64,000 nucleotides of DNA from Pseudonocardiaceae bacterium (GCA_009379845.1 WHSZ01000013.1:1-64000), one strand, 5' to 3'. Numbered from the stretch's first letter, positions 37,206 to 44,770 are shown. Numbers and translations: made by a program. The notes: a model not told the origin generated them from the sequence alone.

Positions 37206-37784
37206 CTAGCTCGCCAGGTCGGCGACGGCCGCGACGGTCCAGTACACCGGTTCCGGCGCGCGGTCGGCGGGAAGCGCCTCGATCCAGTCCAGCACGGCGA
37301 TGGCCTGCTGGTGCGTGTCGTGCAGGCCGCAGTCGTTCGGCCGGATGTCCAGCGCTTCCGCGACGTCGCCCTCGTAGCCGTGGCACAGCCAGGAGTGCAG
37401 GCTGGAAAGCGCGTACTCCACGCCGATCACCTCGAACCCGCGAAGCCGCGCCTCCGCCGGCATCGGTGTGCCGCTTGCCAGTAATTCCAGGCATTCCGGG
37501 CGCTCGCCGTCCGGCAGCTCGCCACCATTGGCCCCGGCGAAGTCGGCGGTGACCTCCGCGATGAACTCGATCACGTCGTCCGGATGGAACCCGACCGCGA
37601 GCAGCGGACCATCGCCGACCCGGCCGGTGTGCCAGGCGAGGAACTCGGGCCCGTGATCACCGCCGGTCAAACACTCGCTCACGGTAATCAGCTGTTCCGG
37701 AAGGATCTCGGCATCTTGCCAGTCTTGACGGGCGGCGCGTGGCGCGGTGACGTAGCCGCCTAGCAGGAGCCGGTGTTCGTTCAC
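37206..37784 (-). CDS. hypothetical 192-aa protein
   Basis: GTG 37784 starts a 192-aa cytoplasmic protein without signal peptide or membrane helices. It is acidic and rich in Trp, Glu and Leu, with an internal helical part (HPDDVIEFIAEVTADFAG, IGVEYALSSLHSWLCHG). I do not recognise a family; the layout resembles small actinobacterial proteins that sit as lone genes. Good codon use and sensible composition support it as real. It is followed on the same strand by nothing closer than 340 bases. Confidence 0.65.
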   Translation of the reverse strand: MNEHRLLLGGYVTAPRAARQDWQDAEILPEQLITVSECLTGGDHGPEFLAWHTGRVGDGPLLAVGFHPDDVIEFIAEVTADFAGANGGELPDGERPECLELLASGTPMPAEARLRGFEVIGVEYALSSLHSWLCHGYEGDVAEALDIRPNDCGLHDTHQQAIAVLDWIEALPADRAPEPVYWTVAAVADLAS

Positions 37785-37846
37785 CGGGCAAGTATCGGTG
37801 CGCGGTACGGACGCACGGAACCGTTCCGAGGGAGAAAGTGCGGACG

Positions 37847-38326
37847 CTAGCCCGCGTTGATCGGAAACAGGGTGGGTGGGAGCACGCCTTCATGGGTCAG
37901 CAGCCATCGTTTCGTCTCGAGGCCGCCGCCGAACCCGCCGAGCTGGCCACCGCTGGCGACCACCCGGTGGCAGGGCACCACGATCGGGATCGGGTTCGTG
38001 GCCATCGCGATGCCGACCGCACGCGAGGCATCCGGATGGCCGACCAGCGCGGCCAGTTCCCCGTAGGTCGCGGTATGCCCGAAACCGACCTCGTCGAACA
38101 ACGCCCGCAGCACCTGCCGATGGAACGGGGACATACTCGACCAGTCGAGCGGCAGCTCGAAGACCCGGCGCCGGCCGGCGAAATACTCCTCGAGCTGGCG
38201 CCGAACCTCGGCGAGCGCCTCGGGCGGCCCGTCCGGCTCGCGGTCGTCCCCACCGAACGCCACCCCGGCCAGGCCGTCCTCGGTCGCGGCCACCACGAGT
38301 GGCCCGATCGGCGTCTGTACCCGCAT
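37847..38326 (-). CDS. ogt: methylated-DNA--protein-cysteine methyltransferase
   Basis: 159 aa from ATG 38326. DNA repair suicide enzyme that moves the methyl group from O6-methylguanine to its own cysteine in IVVPCHRVV. Other marks: ATYGELAALVGHPDASRAVG (helix-turn-helix recognition) and GGFGGGLETKRWLLTHEG. A longer frame upstream runs through an intergenic repeat and is not used. It is a single gene. Confidence 0.95.
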   Translation of the reverse strand: MRVQTPIGPLVVAATEDGLAGVAFGGDDREPDGPPEALAEVRRQLEEYFAGRRRVFELPLDWSSMSPFHRQVLRALFDEVGFGHTATYGELAALVGHPDASRAVGIAMATNPIPIVVPCHRVVASGGQLGGFGGGLETKRWLLTHEGVLPPTLFPINAG

Positions 38327-38394
38327 AGCATTATTCTCGCCGAGACCACCGACATTTCGCCGCTCCCGCGCCGCGATACGCCCCGCTCCACATC

Positions 38395-38498
38395 GCGCGA
38401 GTGGGCGCGTATGTGGGTGACCCATTACCGCGGTTAGCCCGCTAAACGCGGTAATGCGGCGTGCTCGACTACCGCAATATGCATCCATATTGCGGTAG
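38395..38498. repeat. full composite repeat: GTGGGTGACCC block + TTAGC palindrome + ATATGCAT palindrome
   Basis: GCGCGAGTGGGCGCGTATGT then GGGTGACCC (38395-38423); palindrome ACCGCGG-TTAGCCCGCTAA-ACGCGGT (38427-38452); linker GCGGCGTGCTCGA; then perfect 13-bp arms CTACCGCAATATG and CATATTGCGGTAG around CATC (38469-38498). This is the cleanest full copy. It is between two tandem minus-strand genes. Confidence 0.85.
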
Positions 38499-38564
38499 CG
38501 GGGTCATGCTGCTCACCGGCGCCTCCGCCGGTGCCCTATCCGGACTGGTCGGCGCGCGCGGGCT

Positions 38565-38598
38565 CGTTATCCCAATATGGAGGCAAATTGGGATAACG
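38565..38598 (-). terminator. terminator-like hairpin (ATATGCAT family variant)
   Basis: Arms CGTTATCCCAATATG and CAAATTGGGATAACG (15 bp, one mismatch) around GAGG, only three bases beyond the stop of the racemase-family gene. No T-tract follows, as is common in high-GC actinobacteria. Confidence 0.6.
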
Positions 38599-38600
38599 AC

Positions 38601-39626
38601 CTAGAGGAGGAATCCGGTGCCGAGCTCGTCTCGCGGATGAACCAGCAGGGTATTGTACCCGGTCCGGAACGCGGTGCCCTCGATTTCCGGGACCACGGCC
38701 GGGTGACCGTGAACCGTGGTGTTCCCTGCGATCCGGCCGAGGAACGTGGTGTTCACGATGCCGTGGTTGACGAACTCGCCAGCCGCGTCCAGCTCGTCCC
38801 GCGAGGACAGTGCGGCCAGCCGTGCCGACGTGCCGCTGCCGCACGGGGACCGGTCCACCTGCCCGTTCGCGAATACGGCCACGTTGCGCTCCTCGATCCG
38901 GCCGCGCCGGGATGCCAACCGCTCGTAGCAGATGACGCCGTACAACCCGGCGATGCGCGGATCGTCCGGGTCGGCAAGCTCGTGCCGCGCCGTCACCTCG
39001 GCCTTCAGTTCGGCGGCAAGCGCGGTCAACGCGGGCAGCTGGTTCGGCGCGACCCGCATGCCAAGGTTTCCCACGTCCACGATCGCGTAGAACGCGCCGC
39101 CGTAAGCGATGTCGGCCCGCACCGTTCCACGCCCGGTCGGCAGCGGGACATCCAACGCCCAGGTGTACGACGCGACGTTCGTGCAGGACACCGAGGGATA
39201 GTCGCCCGAGTCCCGGATGCGGCAGGCGATCCGCCCGGACGGCACGTCCAGCGTGATGGTGTTGCCGGCGCGCGGCGTGACGTACCCGGTCTCGTAGGCC
39301 CAGGTGGCCGCCGCGATGCTGCCGTGCCCGCACGCCGTGCTGAACCCCTCACGGTGGAAGAACACCGTGCCGAAATCGGCGCCGTCGTCGTCGGGCTCGG
39401 TGACGAAGCAGCCGTACATCCCGGCGTGCCCGCGCGGCTCGTGAGTGAGCAGCACGCGGGTGTCGTCCAGCCTGCGGATCGCGTCGTCCCGCTTGTCCAG
39501 GATCGTCGTGCCCCTCGGTGCGCGCACCCCGCCGAGAACGATGCGAAACGGCTCGCCGCCGGTGTGGTAGTCCACGGTGCTGATCGCCCCGGGCGTGTTG
39601 ATCACCGCGGCAGTATCGCCGGTCAT
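38601..39626 (-). CDS. proline racemase family enzyme (proline or 4-hydroxyproline epimerase)
   Basis: 341 aa from ATG 39626. Pyridoxal-independent two-base racemase: both catalytic cysteines are present, Cys99 in STACGHGS and Cys262 in SPCGSGTSA, which points to racemase or epimerase rather than trans-3-hydroxyproline dehydratase (Thr at the second site). Also DYHTGGEPFRIVLGG and HGIVNTTFLGRI. The frame upstream to 39905 overlaps the divergent MFS gene and is not used. A direct repeat of GACTTTTCCCGC lies just upstream of the start. Confidence 0.88.
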   Translation of the reverse strand: MTGDTAAVINTPGAISTVDYHTGGEPFRIVLGGVRAPRGTTILDKRDDAIRRLDDTRVLLTHEPRGHAGMYGCFVTEPDDDGADFGTVFFHREGFSTACGHGSIAAATWAYETGYVTPRAGNTITLDVPSGRIACRIRDSGDYPSVSCTNVASYTWALDVPLPTGRGTVRADIAYGGAFYAIVDVGNLGMRVAPNQLPALTALAAELKAEVTARHELADPDDPRIAGLYGVICYERLASRRGRIEERNVAVFANGQVDRSPCGSGTSARLAALSSRDELDAAGEFVNHGIVNTTFLGRIAGNTTVHGHPAVVPEIEGTAFRTGYNTLLVHPRDELGTGFLL

Positions 39627-39641
39627 GGCGATCGCCTCAAT

Positions 39642-39665
39642 GACTTTTCCCGCGACTTTTCCCGC
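39642..39665. repeat. two tandem copies of GACTTTTCCCGC
   Basis: Exact head-to-tail 12-bp repeats at 39642-39653 and 39654-39665, in the 106-bp gap between the divergent racemase-family and MFS genes, 16 bases before the racemase start. It may be a binding site for a regulator of this pair. Confidence 0.5.
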
Positions 39666-39732
39666 GCGAGTGTGGAGCGGACTATCGGTGGGCAAGCAGT
39701 TGTGGGACGCAACGTTCGAGCAGGGAGTCGGG

Positions 39733-40986
39733 ATGGCCGATACGGGCACCGCTCGGCCACGCACCGCCAGACTCGTGGTGATCCTCGGCGGCCTGGTCGC
39801 ATTCGGCCCGCTGTCCATCGACATGTACCTGCCGGCGCTCCCGCAGATCGCCGGGGACCTGGGTAGCGGCCCTTCCCAGATACAGCTCACGCTGACCGCC
39901 TGCACGATCGGCCTCGCGCTCGGTCAGATGATCGCCGGCCCGCTTTCCGACACGCTCGGCAGGCGGCGCCCGCTGCTGGTCGGCATCGCGGCGTACACGC
40001 TGACCTCGCTGCTGTGCGCGCTCGCGCCGTCCGCGCAGGCGTTGATCGGGCTACGGGTGCTGCAGGGGCTCGGCGGTGCCGCCGGCATCGTCATCGCCAG
40101 GGCGGTAGTACGAGATCTCTACTCCGGTGCGGCGATGGCCCGGTTCTTCTCGCTGCTCATGCTGGCCACCGGCACGGCACCGGTATTCGCTCCAGTGCTC
40201 GGTGGGCAGGTGCTGCGGCTGATGTCGTGGCGCGGCCTGTTCGTGATCCTGGGCGTGATCGGATTGCTGTTGCTGCTCGCGGCCGCGTTCGGACTGCGCG
40301 AGACGTTGCCGGCGGAGAACCGGCGTCCTGGCAGCTTGCTTGCCACGTTGCGGGTGTTCGGCAGCTTGCTTGCCGATCGCTCGTTCGTCGGTTACGCGCT
40401 GTCCGGGGCGTTGGCGTTCGCCACGATGTTCGCCTATATCTCCGGCTCGTCGTTCGTGCTGCAGGACGTGTTCGGCATGTCGCCGCAGGCGTTCAGCCTG
40501 GTGTTCGGGGCGAACTCGCTCGGCATCGTGCTGGTGGGCCAGCTCAACGGCTGGCTGGTCGGCAGGGCGGAGCCACGCCGGCTGCTGGTGATCGGGTTGA
40601 GCGTGATCGTCTTCGGCACGGCGTCGTTGCTGCTCGCGGTACTGACCGGTGTCGGGCTGGCCGGTGTGTTGCCGGCGCTGTTCGTGGTGGTGTCCAGTAT
40701 CGGGATGGTGTTCCCGAATACCACCGCGCTGGCCCTTGCCGGGCGCCAAGAAGTCGCCGGCAGTGCCTCGGCGCTGCTGGGCGTGCTGCAGTTTCTGATC
40801 GGCGGGCTGATCGCGCCGATCGTCGGCACGGCTGGCGGCGGCACCGCGGTTCCGATGGCCGTGCTGATGACCGCACTCGGGGCGGCCGCGATGCTGGTGT
40901 TTCTCACCCTCGCGCGCGGCGGCAGCGGCGCAGCCGCTTCGAAGGAGGAGGTGGGTGCGTCCGATGCCGCCGGGCCGCAGACCTAG
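39733..40986 (+). CDS. MFS drug exporter, Bcr/CflA family
   Basis: 417 aa from ATG 39733 with AGGGAG seven bases upstream. Twelve membrane helices and Bcr/CflA marks: GPLSIDMYLPALPQIAGDLG in helix 1, motif A GPLSDTLGRRRPLLVG, and VLQGLGGAAGIVIARAVVRDL in helix 4. These proton antiporters export chloramphenicol, bicyclomycin or similar compounds and sometimes amino acids; the divergent racemase suggests that export of a proline derivative is conceivable. Confidence 0.92.
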   Translation: MADTGTARPRTARLVVILGGLVAFGPLSIDMYLPALPQIAGDLGSGPSQIQLTLTACTIGLALGQMIAGPLSDTLGRRRPLLVGIAAYTLTSLLCALAPSAQALIGLRVLQGLGGAAGIVIARAVVRDLYSGAAMARFFSLLMLATGTAPVFAPVLGGQVLRLMSWRGLFVILGVIGLLLLLAAAFGLRETLPAENRRPGSLLATLRVFGSLLADRSFVGYALSGALAFATMFAYISGSSFVLQDVFGMSPQAFSLVFGANSLGIVLVGQLNGWLVGRAEPRRLLVIGLSVIVFGTASLLLAVLTGVGLAGVLPALFVVVSSIGMVFPNTTALALAGRQEVAGSASALLGVLQFLIGGLIAPIVGTAGGGTAVPMAVLMTALGAAAMLVFLTLARGGSGAAASKEEVGASDAAGPQT

Positions 40987-41007
40987 TGTCCTGACCCAGG
41001 ACACTAG
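40983..41007. terminator. bidirectional terminator hairpin
   Basis: Perfect 11-bp arms CTAGTGTCCTG (40983-40993) and CAGGACACTAG (40997-41007) with a three-base ACC loop. It begins within the stop codon of the MFS gene and ends just before the stop of the convergent small gene. No T-tract. Confidence 0.65.
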
Positions 41008-41008
41008 A

Positions 41009-41197
41009 TCACTCGCCACCGATGTGCTGTCGGAGGCGATCCAACACCGGGGGTGCTTTGGCCAGGAAGGCGGCCAGTATGTCGTCATCGATCGAGCCGA
41101 CGACCCGATCGCCGCGCAGTACGTCGAAGTACCCATCGGGTGTGCGTTGCATGGTCACTGGCTCTTCTTGAAGCAGACGGGCGAGTGCCAGCACGGC
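41009..41197 (-). CDS. PDGY/DVLRG small protein, second copy
   Basis: Shares EPVTMQRTPDGYFDVLRG and RVVGSIDDDILAAFLAKAP with the protein at 351-575. Similarity extends upstream to about 41224, but no good start lies there: GTG 41197 is the nearest and ATG 41317 and 41386 are further off; a GGAGG at about 41228-41232 supports a start close to 41224 with a non-standard codon or a base error. It overlaps the C-terminal coding of the preceding gene in another frame and ends two bases before the hairpin shared with the MFS gene. Function unknown. Confidence 0.6.
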   Translation of the reverse strand, partial: AVLALARLLQEEPVTMQRTPDGYFDVLRGDRVVGSIDDDILAAFLAKAPPVLDRLRQHIGGE

Positions 41198-41505
41198 GCA
41201 CAGATGATCGGGGTCAGAATGATTGCCTCCAGTGTCGAGCGTGCCTCGCGGGCAGCGAGCCCGTTCGGCGGGGTGGCCGGCAACGACTGATGGGGCACCG
41301 GTGCGAACCGCAGGCATGACTCGCACGGCATGCCCCTTATCTGGTCGAGCAGCTCCAGTTCCCCCGGCTTGAAGTGGACACCGCAATAGGCAGTCAACCG
41401 GTCGGGCAGCTCCACGCCATCAGGGTACGGGACCAGGTGAACGACCCGCTGCCGCTGCCCAACCACGCCAGGAAGCGGCCGCACCAGAAATACCGGCACC
41501 GTCAT
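41155..41505 (-). CDS. Cys/His-rich small protein coupled to its neighbours
   Basis: 116 aa from ATG 41505, whose first base is the last base of the preceding stop (TGATG), so translation is coupled. Metal-binding-like residues occur in AYCGVHF and GMPCESCLRF (C-x2-H and C-x2-C), and two more cysteines near the C-terminus. Similar short CxxC proteins are common beside XRE/DUF397-type loci in actinomycetes, from memory. No named family. The last 70 bases overlap the next gene. Confidence 0.6.
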   Translation of the reverse strand: MTVPVFLVRPLPGVVGQRQRVVHLVPYPDGVELPDRLTAYCGVHFKPGELELLDQIRGMPCESCLRFAPVPHQSLPATPPNGLAAREARSTLEAIILTPIICAPCWHSPVCFKKSQ

Positions 41506-41834
41506 CAGGCCCCGCTCGACGAGTGCAGACGACCGAGAAGGCGCCGGAGCAGGCCTGGTCTGTCGCGCGTCGTCCCCGCCGGGTCGCCAACGCCGCGCCC
41601 GGTCGCGCGTGCGCGCAAGTCGTTGCGGCAGTAGGGACACCGGGGCGCCGGTGGCGACAGCGCTGAGCCAATCGTGACCAGGTCGCCGCAGACCGCCTCG
41701 TAACAGCCGGTGGGCCGGTGCGCACCGTGGGTGAACTCCTCATCGGTCACCGCGTGGTCGCGCCCGTCCACCACACACCGATGCCAGGTGACGTACAGAC
41801 CGTGCGCCGGTACCTGCCGCTGTCCGGTGCCCAC
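41505..41834 (-). CDS. small Cys-rich (zinc-ribbon-like) protein, second copy
   Basis: 109 aa from GTG 41834 with GGAGG six bases upstream. It has GCYEAVCGDLV and RCPYCRND, two Cys pairs that could hold a metal ion, followed by a basic tail. The arrangement CG..., CPxC resembles the 73-aa protein at 137-358, and both lead into a PDGY small protein. It starts the three-gene unit 41834-41009 and lies downstream of the decayed WhiJ-like gene. Confidence 0.6.
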   Translation of the reverse strand: MGTGQRQVPAHGLYVTWHRCVVDGRDHAVTDEEFTHGAHRPTGCYEAVCGDLVTIGSALSPPAPRCPYCRNDLRARATGRGVGDPAGTTRDRPGLLRRLLGRLHSSSGA

Positions 41835-42028
41835 CTCGTGCCTCCCAAGTCGATGTCCGGCGACGCAGAAGCGGAACGGAGGATGCGCCGCCGGACAGGC
41901 GTTTGACCAGCCCTTGGCGAGGCTATGTCAACCGTTCACGCCAGAGGACGCTAAGCACCTGTGATGGGACTATCCAGAAATATTCTTGAATCTTCTCGAA
42001 AGAGATTTTCCCGTAAGGCGGGAAGAAA

Positions 42029-42911
42029 CTACGAGCCAGTTTCCGGCGCTTCGGGTGAGAGATCGTCAAGCACCCGGCTGAGGATCGAACGGGCTGCCCG
42101 GCCGTAAGTGGCTACAGTGGCAAGGGCGTCGAACACCTTGCTATACAGCTCAATCTCCTGCGGCTGCGTCAGATTGAGCTCAGCCGAATAGGTTTCAATT
42201 GTCACCCGTTGCCGGTCGCGTAACCAGAAGCCATGCCACGGGCCGATGATGTACTCGGTTTCTTCGCTGATGACACCGAACTTGACGTTTGGCAAGGCTG
42301 AGAGCGACATCAGGCGGTCGAGCTGTGCCACCAACACCTCGAGGGAACACCGGCGATATCGCAAGGCTGCCTCGGTCAGCACGAAGTGGAAGCGCTTGTC
42401 ACGGTGGTAGAGCAGTTCCTGCCGTTGCATCCGGGCATGTACTGCTTGGTCAAGGTCGTCGGGCGCCGCAAAGAGGGCAACCCCTTCGGCCAGGCGTGCT
42501 CGGGCGTAATCGGCCGTCTGAAGCGACCCGGGGATAGTGCTGGGCTCGAACACCTGGGAACAGGCGGGTCTTGACATCGAGCTCGCCCAGCTTGATCTGG
42601 TGCGGCCGTAGGCCAGGTTTCAGTTGCCGTTGCCACTCGGTGTGTTGCTGCTCAAGGTTGTGCAGGGCAGCCAGGAGCGCTTCCGCTTCATCCCCGCAGA
42701 TACGAGCCCACCCACGGATATCGTCATCGGTGGGGGTTTGACGGGCGGTTTCGAGCTTCGACACCTTGGAGGGCGGCCACCCCAGTGCCTCCGCCAACTG
42801 CACACCAGTCAATCCAGCTTGTTTGCGCAGCTCACGGAGGCGTCGCCCAAGTGCCAGCCTCGCTTCGTGGACTGCGGCGGCACCCGATGTTTTACCGGGC
42901 CGCAAACTCAT
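42029..42911 (-). pseudogene. frameshifted XRE regulator with DUF5753 (WhiJ-like)
   Basis: The N-terminal part from ATG 42911 encodes the helix-turn-helix LGRRLRELRKQAGLTGVQLA and ALGWPPSKVSKLE. In the original frame it reads LDVKTRLFPGVRAQHY and loses sense; in the next frame it continues SQVFEPSTIPGSLQTADYAR to the end, which is the DUF5753 ligand-like domain. A run of GGG at 42556-42558 (CCC on the coding strand) carries one base too many; removing it gives TRLFQVFEPSTIPG. So either a recent loss of function or a sequencing error. WhiJ-like proteins repress development with small partner proteins. Confidence 0.75.
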
Positions 42912-43302
42912 CCCGTCGGGTCGCGTGGTGCCAGGCAACATCACGCCAGTAGTTATGCCGCACGATAACGGCCGCATCTTCGATGATCTCAGCACCGAGG
43001 AACCGGTCATCGTCACTGAAGCGCATCTTGAGCAACAACTTCGAGTCGAACAACCAGAAATCGTCATTCGGCAGCCCGGCGGCTTCGGCCTGCTCGCGCC
43101 TGAGATAGCGGATATCTTCGCCGGCCGCGTTGTTGTACTGCGCCACCATATGGCTGAAGCGGTTGTAGTCGCTCATCGGTGTGTCAACGACCCGTACCCG
43201 GCTGAACTGGCATCCCGCGGCTGTAGCGTCCCGCACCATCTGAAGCCAGCCCTGCATCCACTCCAGGTTATTCGGCTCACCTGCCAGGAATTTCCGGAGT
43301 GT
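42892..43302 (-). pseudogene. N-terminally truncated DUF6879 protein
   Basis: From about 43302 to the stop at 42892 the frame encodes RKFLAGEPNNLEWMQGWLQM, SRVRVVDTPMSDYNRFSHM, GEDIRYLRREQAEAAGLP and NDDFWLFDSKLLLKMRF, the DUF6879 family that accompanies WhiJ-like regulators. The usual first 40 or so residues are absent: the sequence upstream instead matches another small gene in a different frame. No start codon suits the remaining part. Its end overlaps the start of the XRE gene by 20 bases. Confidence 0.6.
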
Positions 43303-43381
43303 CGGTGCGGTCGGTGGAGAACAGGGTTGGCGAGTCACCAGTGTTGGACTCCGGATCTTTGCCGAGGAAGCGGGTACGCAT
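43277..43381 (-). pseudogene. 5' fragment of the small RTRFLGKDPES gene
   Basis: ATG 43381 with AAAGGTG eight bases upstream encodes MRTRFLGKDPESNTGDSP and TLFSTDRTD, then runs out of family resemblance and stops at 43277. From memory, full members are about 80-90 aa and precede DUF6879 and XRE genes in Pseudonocardiaceae. Here it merges with the body of the DUF6879 gene near 43300, consistent with a deletion that removed the end of one gene and the start of the next. Confidence 0.5.
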
Positions 43382-43483
43382 GCGACACCTTTCTCGAAAA
43401 TTGCGAGAACATGCGTGGTCATCCTTCGGCCGCTGGCGATACCTGTCAACTCCGCGCCCTGGTTCGATCTGGGAATAACGCGT

Positions 43484-44239
43484 CTAGTGCGTGCCGGCGA
43501 GGAACTCGTCGAACGTGATCTTGCCGACGGCCCGTTCCGGAGTCAGGTGACGGCCCTCGCGGTAACCGCGAGAAACCTTGCCAGGCAAGCGAATTCGCAG
43601 TACCGGACGCCGGCGGCCGGCGCTGCGCAGATACGCCCGCGCCAGCTCGTCGAGGCCGCGTACCTCCGGGCCACCCCAGTCCGGCACCCGCCAGGCCGGT
43701 TCACCGGTGCCCAGTTCGGCGAGCCGCGCGGCGACCTCGTCGGTGTGGATGGGCTGCACGCTGATCCCGGCCGGTATCAGCAGCACCGGCAGCCTCGCCT
43801 GCGCGCGGCAGAACCGGGCCACCAGATCGTGGAACTGGGTGGTGCGCAGGATAGTCCACCTCAGCCCGGAGTTCTCGATCAACCGTTCCACCGCGAGCTT
43901 CGTCCGGTAGTAGCCGAGCGGCAGCCTGTCGATCCCGACGATGGAGATGTACACCAGATGCTCGACACCGGCCCGCTTCGCGGCCTCGATCAGGTTCCTG
44001 GCGGACTCGATGTCCCCACCGCGCAACGTGGTGGCGCAGTGGATGATCGTGTGCGCGCCTTCGACGGCCGTGTCGAGTCCGGCGCCGTCGCGGAGATCGA
44101 CGGCCACCGGCGCGTACCCCTCGCCGGGCAGGGCGTGGCGGCTCAGCACGCGCACGTCGGAACCGGCGTCGAGAAGGTGCCGGACAACAAGACTTCCGAG
44201 CGTGCCGGTGCCACCGGTCACCAAGATGGATCTTGCCAC
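43484..44239 (-). CDS. NmrA-like SDR family NAD(P)-binding protein
   Basis: 251 aa from GTG 44239. The N-terminal Rossmann motif is ILVTGGTGTLGSLVVRHLL, then VLSRHALPGEGYAPVAVDLRD, HCATTLRGGDIESARNLIEAAKRAGVEH and YISIVGIDRLPLGYYRTK. There is no complete YxxxK catalytic tetrad apart from YYRTK, as in NmrA/atypical SDR proteins that act as redox sensors or epimerase-like reductases. It lies just downstream of a 12-bp tandem repeat. Confidence 0.85.
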   Translation of the reverse strand: MARSILVTGGTGTLGSLVVRHLLDAGSDVRVLSRHALPGEGYAPVAVDLRDGAGLDTAVEGAHTIIHCATTLRGGDIESARNLIEAAKRAGVEHLVYISIVGIDRLPLGYYRTKLAVERLIENSGLRWTILRTTQFHDLVARFCRAQARLPVLLIPAGISVQPIHTDEVAARLAELGTGEPAWRVPDWGGPEVRGLDELARAYLRSAGRRRPVLRIRLPGKVSRGYREGRHLTPERAVGKITFDEFLAGTH

Positions 44240-44298
44240 GGTTCGCCCCCCGCAACGAAAGGTATTGTCTCCCAGACTTTAAACGCTGCGTCGACTGT

Positions 44299-44334
44299 GA
44301 CATCCGCGCCGACATCCGCGCCGACATCCGCGCC
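44299..44334. repeat. three tandem copies of GACATCCGCGCC
   Basis: Exact 12-bp units at 44299, 44311 and 44323, followed by a partial fourth (GACACCCG). The array lies between the NmrA-like gene start and the end of the next minus-strand gene. Unit number is likely to vary between strains. Confidence 0.7.
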
Positions 44335-44362
44335 GACACCCGGCCGCCCGAGCCGTTGAGCG

Positions 44363-44770
44363 CTACGGAATCGCGAGTCCGGCGGATCGCAGCGATTCCT
44401 CCACCCGGAGTCGCTCCATCTCGCGGTCGATGCCCTCCGGCAAGGTGTCCAGATGGTGCTCGACGTCAACCGCCGCGCAGGCCTGCACCAGCAGGGCGTC
44501 GTATGCCTGGCGAGCACCGACCCGGCGAACGATCGGCGTCCCCGGCCCGTATTGCGCGAGCGTGCGGTGCACCCGGCGAAGATCCGCGGCCAGCGACTGG
44601 ATCGGTGGACCTTTCGGCGGCCGAGGGCGCCGACGCACGCGCCAGCGCGCCAACCGGCGCACCGTCCTCGGGCCGTACAACACCGCCCAACACACTGCGC
44701 ACTGCGCGAGCACGAGTCCCACGTACAGCAGCAGGTTGGTGAGCGGGGCGTCGTCGGCCGCGATGGCCAT
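44363..44770 (-). CDS. hypothetical membrane-anchored protein
   Basis: 135 aa from ATG 44770. One N-terminal membrane helix (LTNLLLYVGLVLAQCAVCWAVLYG) is followed by a very basic patch (RRLARWRVRRRPRPPK) expected to be cytoplasmic and a helical soluble tail (LAADLRRVHRTLAQYG, QAYDALLVQACAAVDVEHHL). Similar proteins occur widely in Pseudonocardiaceae, but no function is known to me. A lone gene between the SDR and thioesterase genes. Confidence 0.7.
   Translation of the reverse strand: MAIAADDAPLTNLLLYVGLVLAQCAVCWAVLYGPRTVRRLARWRVRRRPRPPKGPPIQSLAADLRRVHRTLAQYGPGTPIVRRVGARQAYDALLVQACAAVDVEHHLDTLPEGIDREMERLRVEESLRSAGLAIP

Noticed and set aside
41505..43449. A complete toxin-antitoxin system at the XRE/DUF6879 locus
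   Set aside because: The XRE gene is frameshifted and the DUF6879 gene lacks its N-terminus, so an active pair is unlikely; the family is better compared with WhiJ-type regulation.
44299..44334. A coding repeat (VGAD repeats) on the minus strand
   Set aside because: The frame that would encode it has no start signal and the adjacent genes on both sides have clear ends outside it.
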